DNA from: Clostridia bacterium
GTDB taxonomy: Bacteria > Bacillota > Clostridia > Oscillospirales > Acutalibacteraceae
DNA: 64,000 nt
NCBI GenBank assembly: GCA_017517865.1
Contig: JAFWYB010000027.1
Location: 1 to 64,000 of the forward strand
Direction of reading: 5' to 3'
The position numbers were made by a program, and so were the translations under genes. The notes under the pieces are model-generated. The model was not told where the DNA came from, made no database searches, and saw only the letters and a program-made list of their open reading frames with translations. This document shows positions 1 through 8,687 of the stretch, piece after piece. The number at the start of each line of letters is the position of its first letter. Within the stretch, counting starts at the first letter, position 1.

Positions 1-35
1 ACATCTTACAATAATTTGATATTATTGTAAGATGT
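1..35. repeat. 15-base perfect inverted repeat
   Basis: Bases 1-15 and 21-35 are exact reverse complements around a 5-base loop (TTGAT). The stem is AT-rich and has no clear T-run after it, so it could be a weak terminator of an upstream gene, or a protein-binding dyad of the mobile element. The window starts at its first base, so more may lie outside. Confidence 0.7.
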
Positions 36-56
36 TTATCACAAACGAAAAAAGTA

Positions 57-77
57 TCCTCTCTTTAAAAGAGAGGA
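57..77. repeat. 10-base inverted repeat upstream of the first gene
   Basis: TCCTCTCTTT at 57-66 pairs with AAAGAGAGGA at 68-77 around a single base, making a near-continuous palindrome. It sits 120 bases ahead of the first gene of the mobile element and could be an operator. No function can be read from sequence alone. Confidence 0.6.
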
Positions 78-197
78 CATTTAAAGCATCGTAAAGTTAA
101 TATATATGTTTTTTCGACACCATTCTCTCATTTTCTCACTCAACTTCCAATATAATATCCTCAAAATCAAGGATGTAATAATTCAGAGGTACACAGA

Positions 198-1094
198 ATG
201 AAAAAATCTTCTCTACTTGAAAAAGAAGGTCACATTACCATTGAAGACCTGAAAGCTAATTTCAAAGAAAATGATTTCACAACTATGAAATCAAAGTTCA
301 ACCCGAAAAAAGCAAGTGAAGGTGAGCTGTTTTTATACGGCAGAGCCAAAACTATTTTTCAGCAGAGCTGGAATGAGAAAATGGGTGAACTTACCGGGCT
401 TTCATCACTTATTAACTTTTCGGATGATTCACCGTTAGTCAGTCTTGAGAAAACCGATGAAACTCTTGTATCCGGAATTGTAATGGAGCTTAGAGAAAAT
501 GAGGAAGCACTCGACAGAATCTTTGATAGTTATTGCAAAATAACTGAAGAACGTTGTATTGAAGAAATAGCAAAATATGCTGAGGAAACAGGCAAAGATC
601 CTGATGAGATGACCGAAGAGGAACTCGAAACGATATTTAATGGTGTTGTTGATGAGTTTCTTGCTAAAATGATGAGCTTGTTTCTTCAGACGCAAAGCGT
701 GCCCGAATTGGTAGAATTACAAAAATCAATGGCCGCTCACGAGGATTTCAGTGAAACCGTAGTGCAGAATTTTTCAAAGATTGATTTTGACAGAAAGTGG
801 ACTCATTCAAGAAGTGAGGCAGGTGCAGCTCTTTCCCTTGACGGCTTGATTGAAGCTTTTCAAGATGCCATTCCCGTTGAGCCTTTGGATAATGCAACTG
901 AAGAAGTTGAAGTCATTGATGTTGAGAGAAAGGTTCTTGAAAATCTTAAGGAAACTGACAAAGAGATATATTTGATGAAAAAGTATGGGTATTCTCAAAA
1001 TGAGATTGCTGAAAAGCTCGGGTTCAAAAGTGCAAGCGCTGTGTCAAAACGTCTGGCAAATATCAAACAAATTTTCATTGAACAAATGTTATAA
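198..1094 (+). CDS. Mobile-element protein with C-terminal sigma-like HTH
   Basis: A 298-residue acidic, mostly helical protein that I do not recognise as a named family. The last 40 residues (about 255-295) read like a sigma-70 region 4 or MarR-type helix-turn-helix: YGYSQNEIAEKLGFKSASAV followed by a basic recognition helix. The body is rich in Glu and Lys and has no membrane segment. It is the first gene of the mobilization region, ends just before a strong terminator, and so is its own transcription unit. A regulator of the element, or a sigma-like factor for it, is the likely role, inferred from the HTH and the position only. Confidence 0.75.
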   Translation: MKKSSLLEKEGHITIEDLKANFKENDFTTMKSKFNPKKASEGELFLYGRAKTIFQQSWNEKMGELTGLSSLINFSDDSPLVSLEKTDETLVSGIVMELRENEEALDRIFDSYCKITEERCIEEIAKYAEETGKDPDEMTEEELETIFNGVVDEFLAKMMSLFLQTQSVPELVELQKSMAAHEDFSETVVQNFSKIDFDRKWTHSRSEAGAALSLDGLIEAFQDAIPVEPLDNATEEVEVIDVERKVLENLKETDKEIYLMKKYGYSQNEIAEKLGFKSASAVSKRLANIKQIFIEQML

Positions 1095-1110
1095 AACTTA
1101 ATACTCAGAC

Positions 1111-1145
1111 GACCTTCGAAGGTAAAACTTCGAGGGTCTTTTTTT
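1111..1145 (+). terminator. Rho-independent terminator
   Basis: GACCTTCGAAG (1111-1121) pairs with CTTCGAGGGTC (1128-1138) with one G-T pair, followed by seven or more T residues. It closes the preceding HTH-protein gene and separates it from the mob region. Confidence 0.9.
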
Positions 1146-1499
1146 ATGCCTAAAAAATTTTTTCAACTTTTTTCAAAAATCGGGAATATTTTTGCTTTCT
1201 TATGTCGGGGTATCTATGAGGAGAAAAAACTTTCTTCTCACAGACAAGTGAATGACCGTCCGAACGGAACAAACCGCCACGACCTTTTTGAAGAAAGCGA
1301 GCGCAATTTATTGAAATATGAGTTGACTGCACAGCGCCATAGAGATATGTAGTAATGCCTGTAGGAACTGTTTCGGGTAAAGCGGCAAAACCCAAATTCC
1401 GGTACATGAATACTGCGTCACATTTTTCGCAGTTAAATATAAACACTCAAAAATAATTTTAGAAAGGAGCTTTTCAAATGACTTAGCATAACCACACTC

Positions 1500-1757
1500 T
1501 GAGCCAAATTTGGCTCAACACAAAATTCAAATGAGCCACAATGGCTCAAAAACGGTGCCGCTTTTGGCAACACTTTAACAAACATGGAAAAAAAGGCATC
1601 ACTTATGGTGCCATACAAAACACTTGATTAAGGGCACCCTTATCTGCGGTGAATGAAGACAGACGAAGCACTTAACTATCCTATGGATGTTTGTCCTACA
1701 CCGTAGCGAGCAGGGCATTTGTATGCCAAATGCCACCCGTTAAGGGAGCACCCTTAA
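1500..1757. other. Candidate oriT: cluster of inverted repeats
   Basis: The 695-base stretch 1095-1789 has no convincing gene. It holds a dense run of dyads just ahead of the relaxase genes: an 18-base perfect palindrome at 1500-1517; TGAGCCA/TGGCTCA at 1532-1548; GGCATTTG/CAAATGCC at 1714-1734; and TTAAGGG/CCCTTAA at 1740-1757. A TATCCT hexamer at 1677-1682 resembles the core of IncP-type nick sites. A relaxase-adjacent cluster like this is what origins of transfer look like. The nick position is not proven. Confidence 0.55.
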
Positions 1758-1789
1758 TATCCCCTATGAAGAAAGAGAGGTGAAAACTT

Positions 1790-2098
1790 ATCAAAGACAT
1801 CAGAATTGTAGCAAGAGTTACAGAAAAAGAGAAAAAGAAGATTGAGCGTAATGCTTCAAAGTGCGGATTATCAACAAGTGAATATGTCAAACAAAGGGCA
1901 TTGGGCTTTGAACCGAAAGCGGTTCCGCCTGATGCCTTTTTTCATTTCTGTGAAAAGTTTGATGCACTTATTGATATGGGTGTTTCAAAAGATGTTGAAG
2001 CTGAGGCGTTTAATCTTCTTGCTGAAATCAGCGATGCACTCATTAAACCAAGAAAGGAGCAGATTGAAAATTGGCAACCACCGGATTCTGGCCTGTAA
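1790..2098 (+). CDS. MobC-like relaxosome accessory protein
   Basis: The open frame 1784-2098 encodes about 102 residues beginning IKDIRIVARVTEKEKKKIE, then a ribbon-helix-helix-like stretch (NASKCGLSTSEYVKQRALG) typical of plasmid mobilization accessory proteins that bind oriT. No ATG, GTG or TTG lies ahead of this conserved part. The first standard start in frame is TTG at 1901, which would delete the DNA-binding segment. A GAGAGGTG ribosome site at 1775-1782 sits before ATC at 1790, so a rare ATC/ATT start or a sequence or frameshift change at the start is likely. It overlaps the relaxase by 28 bases, as expected for a mob operon. Confidence 0.6.
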   Translation: MKDIRIVARVTEKEKKKIERNASKCGLSTSEYVKQRALGFEPKAVPPDAFFHFCEKFDALIDMGVSKDVEAEAFNLLAEISDALIKPRKEQIENWQPPDSGL

Positions 2099-3435
2099 AG
2101 GGCAATTTAAAGTCTGTTATTGTTTACGCTGAAAATCCCGATAAAACGATGAATCCTAAATTCTTTGACTCGGATTTGTATGCTACTTTACAGTATGCCG
2201 AGAACAGCAACAAAACTGACCAAGAGCTTTTTGTCAGCGGTATTAACTGCTCAAAGCATAATGCTTATGCACAAATGGTAGCAGTTAAAAAGAAGTTTGG
2301 TGAAAGAGGCTCTGTTGTAGCCTATCACGGTTATCAGAGTTTTAAAGAAAATGAAGTCACTCCCGAAGAGTGCCATGAAATAGGCATTGAAACTGCAAGA
2401 AAAATGTGGGGTGATAAATATCAGGTGATAGTTACTACTCACCTAGATAAACAGCATCATTTGCATAATCATTTCGTTATTAACAGCACATCTTTCAAAG
2501 ACGGTCTTAAATTCCGAAACAAAATCGGTGACCATTATGAGCTGAGAAAAATATCCGATGCTATCTGCAAAGAACGTGGTAAATCAGTTCTTGAAAATTC
2601 ACCCTTCTATGGCGGTGAAAAAGCAGCATATTGGCTTCATAAGCAAGGCAAGAAAACACACAGAGATATGCTCAGAGAAGATATTGAAATCTGTCTTACC
2701 ATAGCTACAAATTGGGACGAATTCAGAAGAGTTCTTTTCACTATGGGATATGAGGTAGATTACAGACGATTCACTATCAAGGCAAAGACTTGGGAAAGAG
2801 GTGTAAGAGTTGAAGGCCTTGGTTATACAGTAGAAGGCATAGAGAAAAGATTTAACGAAACCTATTACAGCGGGCATCACCTTGCTGATTGGAACAATTT
2901 CTTCTACGCAAGGCGCAGATATTTTCCACTTGAATCGGTAAGAAAGAAATTGGAGTTCGGTATTGAGCACGGCAAAAGACCTGAGGTTATTTATGTTGAC
3001 ACCATGTTCTTGCTGATAATCTTGGTGTTTCAGCTATTGAAGGAAATAGCGGATGCAATGCTTATCTCACCCGAAATGAGACATGCTGCAAAGGATATTA
3101 AACAGTATGTAGCTGACTATCATTTTCTTACCGACAATCAAATTCACACTACTGACGATTTAACAGCTACCATTGAAGAAACACAACTTAAAATTACCGA
3201 GCTTGAAGAAAAGCGAAACAAGGCAGATAACAAAAAACGCAGAGCAACTACACCCGAAGATAAAGATAGGTACAAAGCTCTGCGTAAGGAGATTACACAA
3301 GAAATCGCGCCATTGAGAAAGAAGCTCAAACAGGCAGAGCAGATTCTTGAAAAGTCTCCGCATTTATATGAGCTCTTACAAAAAGAGCATCAATTAGAAA
3401 CTAACAAAATTCGTAAATTAGAAAGGAGCCGATAA
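2071..3435 (+). CDS. MobP/MobL-type relaxase
   Basis: A 454-residue conjugative relaxase that would nick oriT and lead the DNA strand into the recipient. The relaxase fold covers roughly residues 10-180, with the metal-binding motif III at about 126-136 (HLDKQHHLHNH). The C-terminal third is a charged coiled coil (about 360-450) rich in Lys and Glu. Translation starts at TTG 2071, inside the end of the MobC-like gene and after a GAAAGGAGC site, which implies coupling. The next gene starts 2 bases after its stop. There are no type IV secretion genes in the window, so it is probably mobilized by a helper element. Confidence 0.88.
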   Translation: MATTGFWPVKGNLKSVIVYAENPDKTMNPKFFDSDLYATLQYAENSNKTDQELFVSGINCSKHNAYAQMVAVKKKFGERGSVVAYHGYQSFKENEVTPEECHEIGIETARKMWGDKYQVIVTTHLDKQHHLHNHFVINSTSFKDGLKFRNKIGDHYELRKISDAICKERGKSVLENSPFYGGEKAAYWLHKQGKKTHRDMLREDIEICLTIATNWDEFRRVLFTMGYEVDYRRFTIKAKTWERGVRVEGLGYTVEGIEKRFNETYYSGHHLADWNNFFYARRRYFPLESVRKKLEFGIEHGKRPEVIYVDTMFLLIILVFQLLKEIADAMLISPEMRHAAKDIKQYVADYHFLTDNQIHTTDDLTATIEETQLKITELEEKRNKADNKKRRATTPEDKDRYKALRKEITQEIAPLRKKLKQAEQILEKSPHLYELLQKEHQLETNKIRKLERSR

Positions 3436-3436
3436 C

Positions 3437-4375
3437 ATGGCTATTAAACAAAAATCAAAAGTATATCCACGTGATATTGAAGAAAACAATCCCACAAAAG
3501 AAACCTTATATGACAAAGTACAGAAAGCCCGTGCAGAATATGTATGGGCTAATAAAATACCCATTGAATATTTACGACCCTTTGAAAATCATCCATACAA
3601 GGTGATTGATAATGAGGAAATGCAGAATCTTGTTGACAGTATTAATGAGCGAGGTATTCTTACTCCACTTACCGTTCGCAAAATATCAGGAACGGAATAT
3701 GAAATCATTTCCGGTCACAGAAGATTTTATGCGGCGAAGAAATTAGGCTTTGAAATGATACCTGCATTCATTTATGAGCTCACCTATGAAGAAGCTGTTA
3801 TTGCAATGGTGGATGCCAATTTGCAGAGGGAGCATATTTTACCCTCGGAAAAAGCATACGCATACAAGATGAAACTTGATGCTCTTAAGCACCAAGGTCA
3901 AACTTCTGCCCAAGTTGGGCAGAAGTGGTCAGTTGAACAGGTTGCAGAAGATTCACCCGATAGTAGAAGTCAGGTTCAAAGGTATATCAGATTAACTAAC
4001 CTCATTCCCGATCTACTTGAGCTTGTTGATGAAGGCAAAATAGCACTCACACCTGCCGTTGAGCTTTCTTACTTGAATGAGGTAGAGCAGGCTGATTTGG
4101 TTGAAGAAATCCGTGTCTGTGATGCTACACCGAATTTATCTCAGGCACAAAGGCTTCGTGCAATCAGCAAAGAGGACGGTCTTACTCCCGAGCATATAGG
4201 TGAAATCTTGGCTGAAGAAAAGGCAAATCAAAAGCCTATGTTCAAGGTTTCTATGGAAAGATTGCAGAAAGTTGCACCTAAGGTTAAGGATAAAGACTTT
4301 GAAGATTTTGTGCTGAAGGCTTGTGAGCATTATTACAGATACCTTCAGCGACAGCGAAACAGAGATGCGAGGTGA
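3437..4375 (+). CDS. ParB/Spo0J-family protein of the mobile element
   Basis: A 312-residue ParB-like protein. The ParB/sulfiredoxin N domain (about 40-140) has ENHPYKV, then GILTPLTV and the CTP/arginine box ISGHRRFYAAK, followed by LQREHILPSEKAYAYKMK. A KorB-like HTH region follows (about 165-230). No ParA partner is visible. Together with the relaxase it suggests maintenance of the excised circle or transfer regulation. ParB orphans are common in Clostridia mobilizable elements. It sits 2 bases downstream of the relaxase stop behind a GAAAGGAGC ribosome site. Confidence 0.85.
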   Translation: MAIKQKSKVYPRDIEENNPTKETLYDKVQKARAEYVWANKIPIEYLRPFENHPYKVIDNEEMQNLVDSINERGILTPLTVRKISGTEYEIISGHRRFYAAKKLGFEMIPAFIYELTYEEAVIAMVDANLQREHILPSEKAYAYKMKLDALKHQGQTSAQVGQKWSVEQVAEDSPDSRSQVQRYIRLTNLIPDLLELVDEGKIALTPAVELSYLNEVEQADLVEEIRVCDATPNLSQAQRLRAISKEDGLTPEHIGEILAEEKANQKPMFKVSMERLQKVAPKVKDKDFEDFVLKACEHYYRYLQRQRNRDAR

Positions 4376-4381
4376 TGCGTA

Positions 4382-4621
4382 TTGATTAGCAGAATTATTG
4401 ATTTATGTAAAGGCTTAAAGGCGAGTTTTAAAAGCACAATATGCAATATAAAGGGCGAATGTGCTTTTAATACCCCTGATATTTCAAGCTTTACCAAAGA
4501 GCAGAAAATAGCATTTGACCAAATGATAGATTTCCTTGCAGATATGATCGAGAAATACGGTGACAAGATACCGAAAGGCGAAGCAGAAGCTATAAAACAA
4601 CCAAATAAGAAAACAGCTTAA
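4382..4621 (+). CDS. Small hypothetical protein in the mob operon
   Basis: A 79-residue protein with a TTG start 6 bases after the ParB-like stop. It has no signal peptide or clear motif. The middle (FTKEQKIAFDQMIDFLADM) looks helical. Its position between parB-like and recombinase genes on the same strand suggests it belongs to the element's operon. Function unknown. The start is only moderately supported. Confidence 0.5.
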   Translation: MISRIIDLCKGLKASFKSTICNIKGECAFNTPDISSFTKEQKIAFDQMIDFLADMIEKYGDKIPKGEAEAIKQPNKKTA

Positions 4622-4717
4622 ATCGTTGTGGGGCAGGTCACTCCTGCCTCACACATTTGTCGAATATACGAAAGAAAAATATAATCACAATGCAAAATTA
4701 TAAGGAGTTGAAAATAT

Positions 4718-6403
4718 ATGAAACGATTAAATTGCTATATCTACACCCGTGTTTCAACATCAATGCAGGTTGAGGGCTTCAGTCTTGATGCACAGAGAGA
4801 AAAGCTCCGTAAATATGCCGAATATCAGGAAATGCATATTGCAGGTGAATATAGTGATGAAGGTAAATCAGGTAAAAACATTGGTGGGAGACTTGCATTT
4901 CAGCAAATGTTATCAGATATTGCAAGTGGCAAGGATAATATAGATTATGTGCTTGTTTTCAAACTGTCCCGTTTTGGCAGAAATGCTGCTGATGTGCTCT
5001 CGTCCTTACAGATTATGCAAGACTACGGTGCAAATCTTATATGTGTTGAAGACGGTATAGACAGTTCAAAAGATAGCGGTAAGTTGATGATCTCTGTATT
5101 GTCTGCTGTTGCTGAAATCGAGCGTGAAAATATTCTTGTTCAGACAATGGAAGGCAGAAAGCAAAAAGCAAGAGAAGGTAAATGGAATGGTGGTTTTGCA
5201 CCTTACGGATATTATCTTGAAAAAGGGGAACTGAAGATAGCTGAGGACGAGGCTGAAACTATACGCATTATATTTGATAAATATATAAATACAAATATGG
5301 GAGCAAACGGTATTGCTAAATATCTTAATCAACATGGTATCGCTAAAAAGCCAAGGCAGAACGGTACATTAGATACCTTTTCGGCTCATTTCATAAAGTT
5401 GGTTATACAGAATCCCGTATATTGCGGAAAGATAGCTTTCGGTAGGCGAAAGACCGAAAAGATTAATGGTACCCGAAATGAATATCATATAGTCAAGCAA
5501 GACCAATATCCTATCTATGACGGTATTCATGAAGCTATTGTATCTGTTGAAGATTGGGAGTTAGCTCAACAGAAGCGTAAAAAGTTAGGTGTTAAACGGG
5601 AGAAGATTTACAACCTTGACCACGAGCATTTATTGTCAGGATTGCTTCGCTGTCCTGTTTGTGGTGCGGCAATGTATGGTAATATTAACCGTAAGAAAAA
5701 GCCTGATGGTACAATCTACAAAGACCATTTTTATTATGCCTGTAAGCACCGAATGAGAGTTGACGGACATAAGTGCGATTATCACAGACAATGGAATCAG
5801 ACTGTTGTTAATAGTGCAGTTGAAGAAGTTATTGAAAGACTTGTTTCTAATCCTGAGTTTGAAAAAGCCTTGTGTGAAAAGATAAACACAAGAGTAAGCA
5901 CAGAAGGCCTTGAAGAGGAGCTTGCAGTATTCAAAAAGCAACTCAATCAGCTTGTTATATCAAAAAGAAAGCTTGCATCTCAAATGGATACTCTTGATGT
6001 TACTGACAGGCATTATGATAAGAAGTATCAGGATATGCAAAACAGACTTTATGATTTCTATGATGAGATAGAGGTTGTAGAGGAACAAATAACAGAATTG
6101 CAGTCCCGTATAGCAAATATCAAAGAAGAAAAAATATCAGGCGAAAATGTCTATCTTTTTCTGCATTATTATGGTACAATGTACAAAGAGTTTACTGATG
6201 CAGAGAAAAAGAAGTTTCTCAATACCTTTATAGAAAGTGTTGAGATATTCAAAGAAGAACAGCCCGACGGCAGACTGTTAAAGTGTATCAATTTCAAATT
6301 CCCCGTCTTTTATGACGGGGATGAGAATGTGACACATATCCGTTGGGACAGTGAAACAACAGTCGAGACTGTTGTTCTTTTAAGCCGGAAAGATGTCCGA
6401 TAG
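4718..6403 (+). CDS. Large serine recombinase (integrase)
   Basis: A 561-residue large serine recombinase that would integrate and excise the element. The resolvase catalytic domain is at about 3-150, with the nucleophile Ser in YTRVSTSMQ and the arginine motifs LSRFGRNAAD and EIERENI. A recombinase domain follows (about 160-290), then a zinc-ribbon with CPVC at about 312 and a later Cys pair, and a long coiled coil (about 390-480). The length and domain order match phage and Tn4451-type integrases. It is the last gene of the element, as usual for this class, which places an attachment site near 6,404-6,470. Ribosome site AAGGAG precedes ATG 4718. Confidence 0.93.
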   Translation: MKRLNCYIYTRVSTSMQVEGFSLDAQREKLRKYAEYQEMHIAGEYSDEGKSGKNIGGRLAFQQMLSDIASGKDNIDYVLVFKLSRFGRNAADVLSSLQIMQDYGANLICVEDGIDSSKDSGKLMISVLSAVAEIERENILVQTMEGRKQKAREGKWNGGFAPYGYYLEKGELKIAEDEAETIRIIFDKYINTNMGANGIAKYLNQHGIAKKPRQNGTLDTFSAHFIKLVIQNPVYCGKIAFGRRKTEKINGTRNEYHIVKQDQYPIYDGIHEAIVSVEDWELAQQKRKKLGVKREKIYNLDHEHLLSGLLRCPVCGAAMYGNINRKKKPDGTIYKDHFYYACKHRMRVDGHKCDYHRQWNQTVVNSAVEEVIERLVSNPEFEKALCEKINTRVSTEGLEEELAVFKKQLNQLVISKRKLASQMDTLDVTDRHYDKKYQDMQNRLYDFYDEIEVVEEQITELQSRIANIKEEKISGENVYLFLHYYGTMYKEFTDAEKKKFLNTFIESVEIFKEEQPDGRLLKCINFKFPVFYDGDENVTHIRWDSETTVETVVLLSRKDVR

Positions 6404-6426
6404 CACATTATGTTCTATGTGAATAT

Positions 6427-6458
6427 TGTAAATCCGAATTGATAAATTTGAATTTACA
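6427..6458. repeat. Imperfect palindrome at probable element end
   Basis: TGTAAATCCGAATT (6427-6440) and AATTTGAATTTACA (6445-6458) are reverse complements with three mismatches around GATA. Serine-integrase att sites are imperfect palindromes of this size and lie next to the recombinase gene, so this is a candidate attR. It also lies in the leader of the next gene and could be an operator instead. Confidence 0.35.
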
Positions 6459-6469
6459 GGAGAAGAATT

Positions 6470-6838
6470 ATGAAATACGATTTTATTTTCGACAGCAGTA
6501 GCGTGGCAGGTGAAAAGGATTATGAGTTCAAGAGAGAGCATTATGATTCTCCTGTATTTTCTTTACATATTCTTTTTGAAAAAGAAAACGTGTGTCTGGA
6601 AGCGGATGCAGACGGAAATGCAATTTTCTCTGATGTGAACGGTGTTGAGCTCTACAGAGACAAAGCCGACGGACAAGGCCGCTATTTTTCTGAGGTCTGT
6701 TGCAAAGTAAAAAACGGAGTTATTTCTGTAAGATTCCCGATACAGGAAGTTGTTGACCATTATCCTAATTGTGACGGAGAATACGACAGATACAGTTATA
6801 TAACCAAGGACAATATTATAATTGACTACAAGCTGTAA
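6470..6838 (+). CDS. Hypothetical protein, beta-rich
   Basis: A 122-residue soluble protein with no signal peptide and no motif I recognise. It starts MKYDFIFDSSSVAGEK and is acidic, with alternating hydrophobic and charged residues that suggest a beta-sandwich. It has a good AGGAGAAG ribosome site. It lies directly after the serine-recombinase element and before the glucosidase operon, so it is either the first chromosomal gene or the last cargo gene. Base use resembles the element more than the glucosidase gene, so its ownership is uncertain. Confidence 0.6.
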   Translation: MKYDFIFDSSSVAGEKDYEFKREHYDSPVFSLHILFEKENVCLEADADGNAIFSDVNGVELYRDKADGQGRYFSEVCCKVKNGVISVRFPIQEVVDHYPNCDGEYDRYSYITKDNIIIDYKL

Positions 6839-6955
6839 GGTTCGTCATATATGGAACCGACAGCTTCCGATATATCGGATTTCTGCGGCGGACAACCCGC
6901 CTGAACGAATCAAGATTGAAACGCTTGTGCTTTTAACGAAGAAAGAGGGTATAAT

Positions 6956-8617
6956 ATGAACGGTAACCAATGGTATAAGGATAAGGTTTTTTATCAGATC
7001 TGGCCCCGTTCCTTCAAGGACGGAAACGGTGACGGTATGGGTGATCTTATCGGCGTATATGAAAAGCTTAACTACATAAAATCTCTCGGCTGTGACGGTA
7101 TATGGTTCTCACCTCTTTATCCTTCCCCCGGAGTTGACTGCGGCTACGATATTTCAGATTATCTCAGCATAGCAGATGAGTTCGGCGGAATGGATGCCTT
7201 CAGAAAGGTGATTGACAGTGCTCACGAAAAAGGCATGAAGGTCATTATGGACCTTGTTGTAAATCACACAAGCACCGAGCACGAATGGTTTGAAAAAAGC
7301 CGCCGCAGAATAGAGCCCTATACCGATTATTATATATGGCGTCCCGCAAAGCCCGGCGGCAAGCTTCCCAATAACTGGGACTCCCTTTTTGAGGGTAAGG
7401 CATGGGCGTGGGATGAGGTAAGGCAGGAATATTATATGCACCTTTTTGCCGTTGAGCAGGCGGACCTCAATATGGATAATCCTCTGGTCCGCGACGAGGT
7501 AAAGAAAATTCTTAAATACTGGCTCGATATGGGCGTTGACGGATTCCGCGAGGATGTCATCACCTTCATTTCAAAGAAGGAGGGGCTGCCCGATGACTAT
7601 ATTATGCCCGCCGCAAAGGGCTTCAACTATTTTAATCACGGACCACATCTGCACGAATATCTCTGCGAATTCAGAGATGACGTGTTATCAAAGTATGACT
7701 GTATGACACTTGCAGAGGCACCGATGATAAAGCCGAAAAAGGCGCTTAAATATATCGATGAAGCTGCAGATCCCGTGCTTGATATGATGATACAGTTTTC
7801 CACCCAAGAGGCGGACTGCCTGTTTACGGACTTTGTTCATATGCCCTTTTCTCTGCGCAAGCTGAAAAAAGCCTGGCGCTCATGGCAGGAAGGACTTGAG
7901 GGCAGAGCCTGGAATATGCTTTATATTGAAAATCACGACCACCCCAGAATAGTTTCCCGATACGGCAGTGAAAAATTTCTCAGTGAAAGTGCAAAAATGC
8001 TTGCTGTTTCTTACCTGTTTTTAAAGGGTACTCCTTTTATTTATCAGGGTCAGGAAATCGGTATGAGTAACTGGTATCCCAAAGACCCGTCTATGTATGA
8101 GGATGTGCAGACCCGCTGGCAGTACGAAAACGTAGGCGTAAAAAAATCGCCGCAAAAAAGGCTTGAACGTCTGTGGCACGGTTCAAGAGATTCCGCTCGC
8201 ACACCCGTGCAGTGGGACAGCAGTGAAAATGCAGGCTTTACAACAGGTACACCCTGGTTTTACGTGAATGAAAACTATAAAAAAATCAATGTTGCATCAC
8301 AGGAGCAGGATGAAAACTCCGTTCTGAACTTTTACCGTAAGGCTATAAAGCTTCGTAAAGAGCTTTCCTGTGTTCGTTACGGTGACTATAAAGAATTTGC
8401 AAAGCATTCCTCTTCAATTTATCTTTACGCCCGTGAGGATGATAAGCAAAAAATCCTTGTTGTCTGCTCTTTTTCAGAGAAAAACGAAAAATGGAAATTG
8501 CCCGACGGATATAATACGGATACGGCAGAGCTTTGTCTTTGCAATTACAGCGGTACACAAAGCCGACTGCTCCGCCCCTACGAGGCAAGAGTATATCTGT
8601 GGAATAAGCAGGCATAA
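6956..8617 (+). CDS. GH13 alpha-glucosidase (oligo-1,6-glucosidase-like)
   Basis: A 553-residue GH13 enzyme that hydrolyses alpha-glucosidic bonds in small oligosaccharides in the cytoplasm. The start (YKDKVFYQIWPRSFKDGNGD) is typical of the oligo-1,6-glucosidase/trehalose-6-phosphate hydrolase branch. Conserved region I is VVNHTS (101-106). The nucleophile is Asp200 in GVDGFREDV, the acid/base Glu254 in TLAEAP, and the third acid Asp328 in ENHDHPR. The position after VVNH and the LAEAP motif differ a little from the usual forms, so exact substrate is open. It is followed by a sugar symporter gene on the same strand, which fits uptake plus intracellular cleavage. Confidence 0.9.
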   Translation: MNGNQWYKDKVFYQIWPRSFKDGNGDGMGDLIGVYEKLNYIKSLGCDGIWFSPLYPSPGVDCGYDISDYLSIADEFGGMDAFRKVIDSAHEKGMKVIMDLVVNHTSTEHEWFEKSRRRIEPYTDYYIWRPAKPGGKLPNNWDSLFEGKAWAWDEVRQEYYMHLFAVEQADLNMDNPLVRDEVKKILKYWLDMGVDGFREDVITFISKKEGLPDDYIMPAAKGFNYFNHGPHLHEYLCEFRDDVLSKYDCMTLAEAPMIKPKKALKYIDEAADPVLDMMIQFSTQEADCLFTDFVHMPFSLRKLKKAWRSWQEGLEGRAWNMLYIENHDHPRIVSRYGSEKFLSESAKMLAVSYLFLKGTPFIYQGQEIGMSNWYPKDPSMYEDVQTRWQYENVGVKKSPQKRLERLWHGSRDSARTPVQWDSSENAGFTTGTPWFYVNENYKKINVASQEQDENSVLNFYRKAIKLRKELSCVRYGDYKEFAKHSSSIYLYAREDDKQKILVVCSFSEKNEKWKLPDGYNTDTAELCLCNYSGTQSRLLRPYEARVYLWNKQA

Positions 8618-8687
8618 GTAAAAACACAAAAATCAGAAGCTGGAATTAAGGCGTAGCATATAGCTGATTTTTCAAGGAGGAGTATAT

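Noticed and set aside
1150..1446. Minus-strand 98-codon frame in the mob region
   Set aside because: It carries a CxxC-like start, but has no ribosome site, runs against the operon and overlaps the terminator side. Not enough to call.
8629..8675. Hairpin between glucosidase and symporter genes as terminator
   Set aside because: The stem is interrupted and the T-run is short, and the genes look co-transcribed; at best an attenuating hairpin.
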